From assembly GCA_038043305.1 (NCBI GenBank), contig JBBTCG010000050.1, forward strand, positions 1 through 9,208: 9,208 nt of DNA. Reading direction: 5' to 3'. A program made the position numbers and the translations under genes. The stretch comes from JACRCE01 sp038043305. GTDB taxonomy: Bacteria; Desulfobacterota; GWC2-55-46. The notes under the pieces were generated by a model. That model was not told the DNA's origin. It did no database searches and was given only the letters and a program-made list of their open reading frames with translations. Of the stretch, positions 4,885 through 9,208 are shown in pieces (positions within the stretch are counted from its first letter, which is position 1; each line of letters begins with the position of its first letter).

Positions 4885-6319
4885 CTTTGTCCTTTATATC
4901 GTCAACCTTTATCTTCAACTCTTTAATCTTTTTTCTGAGCGTGTTTCTGTTTATGCCGAGCGTCTCGGCGGCCTGCACCTGATTGCCGTTTGTCGTCTGG
5001 AGCACGAGCTTTATAAGCGGCCGCTCCATGAACTGCATGATAAAGCCGTACAACTCCTGCTTTGTGCCGCGCTCCGTCCGGGCGATGAAGGGCTTGAGCC
5101 TTGCGGCTATTACGTCCTCTATGGACTCGGTCCTGCTGCGCGTTACCGGAAGGTTTATATCCTCCATTGAAAGGACAAGAGACGAGGAAAGGAGCATTGC
5201 GCGCCTTAATACGTTCTCAAGCTCTCTTACGTTGCCCGGCCATGCGTAAGAAGACATGGCCTCAAGCGCCTTGTCGGACAACGAGCGCGGCGCGCCGCCG
5301 AACTCGCCGTGGAATTTATTGAGATAATGTTCGGCCAGAAGCGGTATGTCGCTTTTTCTCTCGCGGAGCGGGGGGAGGGTGAGCGTTATGCCGTTAAGGC
5401 GGAAGTACAAATCCTGCCTGAACTGTTTTTCGGCCACGGCCTTTTCCATGTCCGCGTTGGTGGCCGCGATAATCCTTATATCAACGCGCACAGGGGCCTT
5501 GCCGCCTATGCGGTAGAACTCCTTTTCCTGAATGGCGCGAAGGAGCTTTGATTGAAGCTCCAGCGGCATGTCGCCGATCTCATCCAAAAAGAGGGTGCCT
5601 GAGTCCGCAAGCTCGAACTTGCCCTTCTTTTCCTCGATAGCGCCGGTGAAGGCGCCTTTTTCAAAGCCGAACAGCTCGCTCTCCATCAGGTCCTTTGGCA
5701 CGGCCGCCGAGTTTACGGCAATGAAAGGCCCCGGACTCCTTGAACCGTTGGCGTGGATGAGCTTTGCGACAAGCTCTTTTCCGGTGCCGCTCTCTCCGAG
5801 TATAAGCACGCTTACGTCCGTTGTGCTGACCTTGCCGATGGTCTTGTACACGGACTGAACCGCCCTGCCCTTGCCGATGAACTCCGCGTCCCCGGTCAAC
5901 GTTTCCTTGAGCCGTTTCGTAAGGGTCCCGACGGCGCGTTTGAGCGCCGCGTTTTCAAGCGCCCTGTCTATCGCTATCTCGACCTCCGCGATGTCGAATG
6001 GTTTGGTTATGTAGTCGAATGCGCCGAGCTTCATGGCCTCAAGCGCGTTTTTCATCGTGGACTCCGCGGTCATGATGATTATCGCGGTATTGCCGGAGGT
6101 CTTCCCAACTTCCTTGAGCACTGAAAGGCCGTCCCTGCCCGGCATGTTTATGTCAAGGAACGCGACTTGGGCCTCGCCGCGCTTCAACTCCGCGCAGGCC
6201 GCGTCCCCGTCCACGGTCTTTATAACCGCGATGCCTTTTTCCGTGAGGAGCTTTTCAAGCACCCAGACGATGCTTTCGTCGTCATCGGCGATAAGCGCCT
6301 TATTTTTCGCGTCAGACAT
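4874..6319 (-). CDS. ntrC: NtrC-family sigma-54-dependent response regulator
   Basis: The 481-residue activator has three parts. The receiver domain (about 1-122) has acidic residues D12-D14, phosphoacceptor D56 in FLDINMP, T84 and K106. The AAA+ domain (about 145-390) has Walker A GESGTGKE (175-182), the sigma-54 contact loop GAFTGA (222-227) and Walker B GTLFLDEIGD (241-250), with FRLN and WPGNVRELEN downstream. The C-terminal Fis-type helix-turn-helix lies at about 440-470 (NQVQAAETLGINRNTLRKK). All catalytic motifs are intact. It should bind upstream enhancers and open sigma-54 promoters by ATP hydrolysis once phosphorylated by the adjacent kinase. The start at 6319 has AAGGA six bases upstream and is three bases past the ntrB stop. 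NtrC is preferred to AtoC/ZraR because of the partner kinase and the NtrC-like tail. Confidence 0.93.
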   Translation of the reverse strand: MSDAKNKALIADDDESIVWVLEKLLTEKGIAVIKTVDGDAACAELKRGEAQVAFLDINMPGRDGLSVLKEVGKTSGNTAIIIMTAESTMKNALEAMKLGAFDYITKPFDIAEVEIAIDRALENAALKRAVGTLTKRLKETLTGDAEFIGKGRAVQSVYKTIGKVSTTDVSVLILGESGTGKELVAKLIHANGSRSPGPFIAVNSAAVPKDLMESELFGFEKGAFTGAIEEKKGKFELADSGTLFLDEIGDMPLELQSKLLRAIQEKEFYRIGGKAPVRVDIRIIAATNADMEKAVAEKQFRQDLYFRLNGITLTLPPLRERKSDIPLLAEHYLNKFHGEFGGAPRSLSDKALEAMSSYAWPGNVRELENVLRRAMLLSSSLVLSMEDINLPVTRSRTESIEDVIAARLKPFIARTERGTKQELYGFIMQFMERPLIKLVLQTTNGNQVQAAETLGINRNTLRKKIKELKIKVDDIKDKDVR

Positions 6320-6322
6320 GGA

Positions 6323-7384
6323 TTATCCTTTCAGCGGCAGGTACACGGTTATTGCCGTGCCTTTGCCAAGGGTTGAGTCTACCTTCAGGTGTCCGCCGTG
6401 TTCCTTTATAATCTTGAGTGATATGGCCATGCCAAGGCCGCTGCCCTTTGGCTTGGTCGTGTAAAAAGGCGTGAATATGCGCTCAAGGTCGTCCTTCTTT
6501 ATGCCGCATCCGTTGTCGCGTATCTCGATGGAGGCGGTCTTTCCGGCGGGGAAGCCCTCGGCGATTATGTGAAACTCGGTCAGTATCCGCGTGGTAATCT
6601 CTATCCGGCCGTCGGTCCCAAGCGCCTCCCCGGCGTTTTTTATAAGATTCAAAAAAACCTGCGTAAGCTGGCCCTCGTCGCCTGATATAGGCGGAAGACT
6701 TGGGTCATAGCCCTTAACGAACGCATCGGGGAAGCCGTCCTTGAGGAGTAAGATGACGGAATCGAGCACCTTGTGTATGTTAAGCTCTTTTATCCTGAGT
6801 CTGGCCGGACGCGAGAAGTCGAGCATGTCGTTGACTATGCCGTCCAAACGGTCGGCCTCTTTTATGAGGACGTCCGTATACTCGCCCAGCGCCTCGTCTT
6901 GTATCCTACGCTTGAGGAGCTGGGCCGCCCCTCTGAGGCCGCTTAAAGGATTTTTTATCTCATGCGCCAGATTCGCCGCGAACTGCCCGATGTAGGCGAG
7001 CCGCTCCTTTCGGAGCGAGGCCGCTTCAAGGGATTTGATGCCTGAGAGGTCTTTTATCAACGCGGCCGCGCCGGTCGGCGCGCCATTGGCGTCGAATATC
7101 TGACTTGTCGTTATCCCTATCGGCAATGTCCCGGAAAACCTCCTGTGCAGCCGCTCCTCGTATTCGGCAAAGAGGCGGCCTTCCTTGAGTGTCTTTTCAA
7201 GCATCTCAATGAGCCGCGCATCATGGCGAAAGACCTCTTTCAGGGGTTTGCCGAGCACGGAAGACCGGCTCATCTCAGTCATCTTCTCGGCGGACTGGTT
7301 GAAAACCGTAATTATCGAAAGAGGGTTGATTGCCACAACCCCTTCGGAAAGGTTTTCCAGTATGTCTTCATGGGAATGGGTCAT
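6323..7384 (-). CDS. ntrB: NtrB-like PAS sensor histidine kinase
   Basis: The 353-residue kinase has no membrane segments and is cytoplasmic, as NtrB/GlnL proteins are. Residues 5-115 form a PAS domain (ILENLSEGVVAIN at the start). The dimerisation/phosphoacceptor domain has the H-box at 141 in HEIKNPLSGLRGAAQLL, very close to the canonical NtrB sequence. The ATPase domain has the N-box NLIKNAGEA (246-254), DNGCGI (290-295), FTPFYTTK (304-311) and GSGLGMA (314-320). It should phosphorylate the NtrC-type regulator encoded three bases downstream; in classical systems a PII protein controls this, but no glnB or glnA is in the window. ATG 7384 is the only good start before an upstream stop, though the ribosome site is weak. 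Confidence 0.93.
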   Translation of the reverse strand: MTHSHEDILENLSEGVVAINPLSIITVFNQSAEKMTEMSRSSVLGKPLKEVFRHDARLIEMLEKTLKEGRLFAEYEERLHRRFSGTLPIGITTSQIFDANGAPTGAAALIKDLSGIKSLEAASLRKERLAYIGQFAANLAHEIKNPLSGLRGAAQLLKRRIQDEALGEYTDVLIKEADRLDGIVNDMLDFSRPARLRIKELNIHKVLDSVILLLKDGFPDAFVKGYDPSLPPISGDEGQLTQVFLNLIKNAGEALGTDGRIEITTRILTEFHIIAEGFPAGKTASIEIRDNGCGIKKDDLERIFTPFYTTKPKGSGLGMAISLKIIKEHGGHLKVDSTLGKGTAITVYLPLKG

Positions 7385-7404
7385 TATGGTCTTACCGTGG
7401 GTGT

Positions 7405-7422
7405 CCTTTTTTCCAAAAAAGG
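7405..7422. promoter_or_regulatory. 18-bp perfect palindrome upstream of ntrB
   Basis: The plus strand reads CCTTTTTTCCAAAAAAGG, with 8-bp arms around a two-base centre. It ends 20 bases before the ntrB start codon. The two-base centre makes a stable hairpin unlikely, so a dimeric-protein operator is the more natural reading, or a bent A-tract element. No regulator can be named. Confidence 0.4.
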
Positions 7423-7462
7423 TAGGCCAAAAACTTTAATAGGGAATAAACACCAACACTGA

Positions 7463-7496
7463 CCCCCGATAGAAACATTCCCCCGATAGAGACATT
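7463..7496. repeat. Two tandem 17-bp repeats (CCCCCGATAGARACATT)
   Basis: Units at 7463-7479 and 7480-7496 differ at one base (A/G at unit position 12). The first ten bases, CCCCCGATAG, recur at 9199-9208 at the window edge. They sit in the divergent gap between ntrB and the radical SAM gene. Confidence 0.7.
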
Positions 7497-7658
7497 CGAG
7501 GGCAGGCTTGGGCAGGCGAATACTAATATTGCCCGTGCGGTGAGCACCCTTGTCTGCCTAAATTATAGGCATGATAGCAACCTCGAAGGACAAAGGCAAC
7601 GGAAATCATTTGACTGGCCAAGGAGGATGGTAAATAATAATAACTAAAGGCGGACGAC
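7497..7658. other. Right part of the divergent gap between ntrB and the radical SAM gene
   Basis: This part of the 274-base gap (7385-7658) holds a short direct repeat GGCAGGC (7501-7507 and 7511-7517) and a small inverted repeat GCCTA/TAGGC (7556-7560/7566-7570). AGGAGG at 7621-7626 is too far from the radical SAM start to serve it directly. That gene's own site is probably AAAGG at 7646-7650. I could not identify a convincing -35/-10 pair for it. Confidence 0.4.
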
Positions 7659-9137
7659 ATGCGAATAACGCTCATCATCCCGAAAAACGGCTCGGACACT
7701 GAAAAGAGCTTTTACGACTACAAATTCTACGAGAAGTTTCTCTTTTCCAAGAGATATTTTTCATACCTCCTTGCCATCCCCACGCTCATATCCATTACCC
7801 CTCCGGGACACGAGATAAAGGTCTTTGACGAGAACATCGAGACGATTGACTTCAATCTGCCGGTTGACCTTGTAGGCATAAGCGTTCGCACCATGTTTTC
7901 ACACAGGGCGTATGAGATCGCCGACGAGTACTCAAGGCGCGGCGTAAAGGTCGTGCTCGGCGGCATACACCCGTCCATGCGGCCTGACGAGGCGCTTGCC
8001 CATTGCGACGCAGTTGTATCAGGGGAGGCGGAGACGCTATGGGCAACGGTCGTCAAGGACGCTCAAGATGGACGACTTAAAAGGCTTTACAAGGCCGAGG
8101 GTTTCGCAGACCTTACGGCCAACCCCATGCCTGACCGTGCCCTATTATCAAGAGGGAAATACTTTTCCGACATCGTGCAGACCACAAAGGGCTGTCCCTT
8201 CCACTGCGAGTTCTGTTCGGTCTTTGCCTACGACGGCACAAAGATAAGGAACAAGACCATCGAACAGGTAGTTGCCGAGATAGAGGAGATAAACAAGGAC
8301 GCTGGGCACTACAAGAAAAAGTCCATATTCTTCGCGGACGACAACATCATCGCCAACAGAAGGTTCGCGCTCAGGCTCTTTGAGGCTCTAAAGCCCTATA
8401 AACTCAACTGGTCGTGTCAGGCATCCATTAACGTGGCTGAGGACCCGGAGATGCTCAAACTTATGAAGGAGGCCGGCTGCGGGGCCATACTCATAGGACT
8501 TGAGTCCGTGTCGGGAAAAAACCTCGCCCAGATGGACAAGGGCGTAAACCTTAAATACGATTATATAGAGTCAATAAAAAAGATACAGGGGAGCGGCATC
8601 CTCGTGCACAGTTCCTTCATACTCGGCTACGACTTCGATACAAAGGAGTCCTTTGACGAGCTAATAGCCTTCATAAAAGAGGCCAACCTCCTGATGCCGC
8701 TTATTAACATCCTTACGCCGTTTCCGGGGACAAAGCTGTTTGCAAGGCTCGACGCCGAGGGACGGATACTGCATACGGACTGGAGCAAATACGACGCGAG
8801 GCACGTGGTCTACAAACCAAGCCTCCTAACGCCGGAAGAGCTCCTTGAGGGCTACAGGCGCGTCATACGGGAGGTCTATTCCTTTGACGCGATATACGGC
8901 AAGTTGAGCAACTACTGGGGGGTTGACTTCTGGAGGCAATCAAACGAGGTTGACCCTATAAAGTTCAAGTACCGGCTCTTGTTCGCGGCGCGCCTTGCAA
9001 CTCTTGCTTTTTCAGGTAGCTGGATGAGGGCGCGCTTCATAATGAAGGTGCTGCCCAAGGTCTTTAGCAGCAGGGTCAGGGTGTCAACCATATTGACGCT
9101 CATGGCCTATAACGACTACGCCTGCGAGCAGGGGTAA
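7659..9137 (+). CDS. B12-binding radical SAM protein, substrate unknown
   Basis: The 492-residue enzyme has an N-terminal Rossmann-like cobalamin-binding domain (about 1-160: VDLVGISVRTMFSHRAYEIA, VVLGGIHPSMRPDEAL, then DAVVSGEAE). It lacks a DxHxxG histidine, as many cobalamin radical SAM methylases do. The radical SAM barrel (about 170-370) carries the [4Fe-4S] motif C179-x3-C183-x2-C186 (KGCPFHCEFC). Further barrel features are the FFADDNI strand (224-230), the IGLES strand (279-283) and TPFPGTKLF (353-361). The 370-492 tail starts like the DUF4070 region found in HpnP-type and related enzymes, then becomes basic and hydrophobic at 436-480, perhaps for membrane association. It probably performs a radical methylation or a related C-C/C-S step. 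A hopanoid methylase is possible but unproven, and no pathway partner is nearby. AAAGG precedes the ATG. Confidence 0.88.
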   Translation: MRITLIIPKNGSDTEKSFYDYKFYEKFLFSKRYFSYLLAIPTLISITPPGHEIKVFDENIETIDFNLPVDLVGISVRTMFSHRAYEIADEYSRRGVKVVLGGIHPSMRPDEALAHCDAVVSGEAETLWATVVKDAQDGRLKRLYKAEGFADLTANPMPDRALLSRGKYFSDIVQTTKGCPFHCEFCSVFAYDGTKIRNKTIEQVVAEIEEINKDAGHYKKKSIFFADDNIIANRRFALRLFEALKPYKLNWSCQASINVAEDPEMLKLMKEAGCGAILIGLESVSGKNLAQMDKGVNLKYDYIESIKKIQGSGILVHSSFILGYDFDTKESFDELIAFIKEANLLMPLINILTPFPGTKLFARLDAEGRILHTDWSKYDARHVVYKPSLLTPEELLEGYRRVIREVYSFDAIYGKLSNYWGVDFWRQSNEVDPIKFKYRLLFAARLATLAFSGSWMRARFIMKVLPKVFSSRVRVSTILTLMAYNDYACEQG

Positions 9138-9208
9138 AGGCTGCTGAAAAAGTCCCATCTGCGGCGTTGTCTTCGTCGTTCGTCACTGCGGCGCACAACC
9201 CCCGATAG
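9138..9208. repeat. Interspersed repeat directly after the radical SAM gene, cut by the window edge
   Basis: The sequence starts AGGCTGCTGAAAAAGTCC one base after the stop codon. It contains CTGCGGCG twice (9159-9166 and 9186-9193) with GTTGT and ACAAC arms that could partly pair. It ends at the edge in CCCCCGATAG, matching 7463-7472. I recognise the opening as a dispersed repeat common in deltaproteobacterial-type genomes; this comes from memory, not from a search. Confidence 0.6.

Noticed and set aside
4667..5170. 167-codon plus-strand frame
   Set aside because: It lies antisense across thiE and ntrC, both with complete motifs; its product resembles nothing known to me.
7385..7440. Sigma-54 promoter upstream of ntrB
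   Set aside because: A TTTGG...TTTTTTGG pattern was considered, but the GC dinucleotide of the -12 element is missing at the right spacing.
7463..7517. CRISPR-like array
   Set aside because: Only two 17-bp units lie back to back with no spacer, and no cas gene is present.
7550..7577. TTGTCT...TGATAG as a promoter for the radical SAM gene
   Set aside because: The -10 match is poor, and the better TATAGG is only eight bases from the -35 candidate.
7621..7646. Leader peptide after AGGAGG (ATG GTA AAT AAT AAT AAC TAA)
   Set aside because: The AGGAGG directly abuts the ATG, leaving no spacing for initiation, and the six-residue product shows no attenuator structure.

Overview
This 9.2 kb window looks like a chromosomal segment from a free-living, Gram-negative-type bacterium. 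It has an NtrB/NtrC nitrogen-type two-component system, a sigma-54 activator, a thioredoxin-like [2Fe-2S] ferredoxin and a cobalamin-type radical SAM enzyme. Its intergenic repeats resemble those common in Desulfobacterota/Deltaproteobacteria and Nitrospirota-like genomes. The lineage is inferred from gene style, repeat style and moderately high GC; no single marker settles it.

Layout, left to right. A tRNA with anticodon CAT runs off the left edge on the minus strand and has a clear extended -10 promoter. A gap of about 260 bases follows, holding a hairpin-forming interspersed repeat. Two minus-strand genes come next, probably co-transcribed: a thioredoxin-like [2Fe-2S] ferredoxin (upstream) and a secreted protein with an N-terminal alpha/beta region and four FG-GAP/VCBS-like calcium-binding loops. 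Divergent from them is a compact beta-class DNA methyltransferase with no restriction partner in the window. It has its own extended -10 promoter and a pair of 9-bp direct repeats.

Next is a low-GC (about 41%) toxin-antitoxin module of the TumE/TumA type (DUF6516 toxin with a HVO_A0114-like winged-helix antitoxin). It is bracketed by two perfect 34-base copies of a C-rich repeat in direct orientation. The right-hand copy is expanded into a nested inverted repeat and is preceded by four C5 runs, which are G-quadruplex-capable on the minus strand.

The centre is a tight minus-strand operon ntrB-ntrC-thiE: a 3-bp gap between the first two genes and an 11-bp overlap between the last two. It couples a soluble PAS histidine kinase and a sigma-54 response regulator to thiamine-phosphate synthase. 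An 18-bp perfect palindrome lies just upstream of ntrB. After a gap of about 270 bases with a 17-bp tandem repeat comes a plus-strand B12-binding radical SAM protein of unknown substrate, followed directly by an interspersed repeat that runs off the right edge.

The most noteworthy part is the toxin-antitoxin cassette with its bracketing repeats. Most other genes belong to known families. I see no clearly new multi-gene system, no CRISPR array, and no transposase or integrase.
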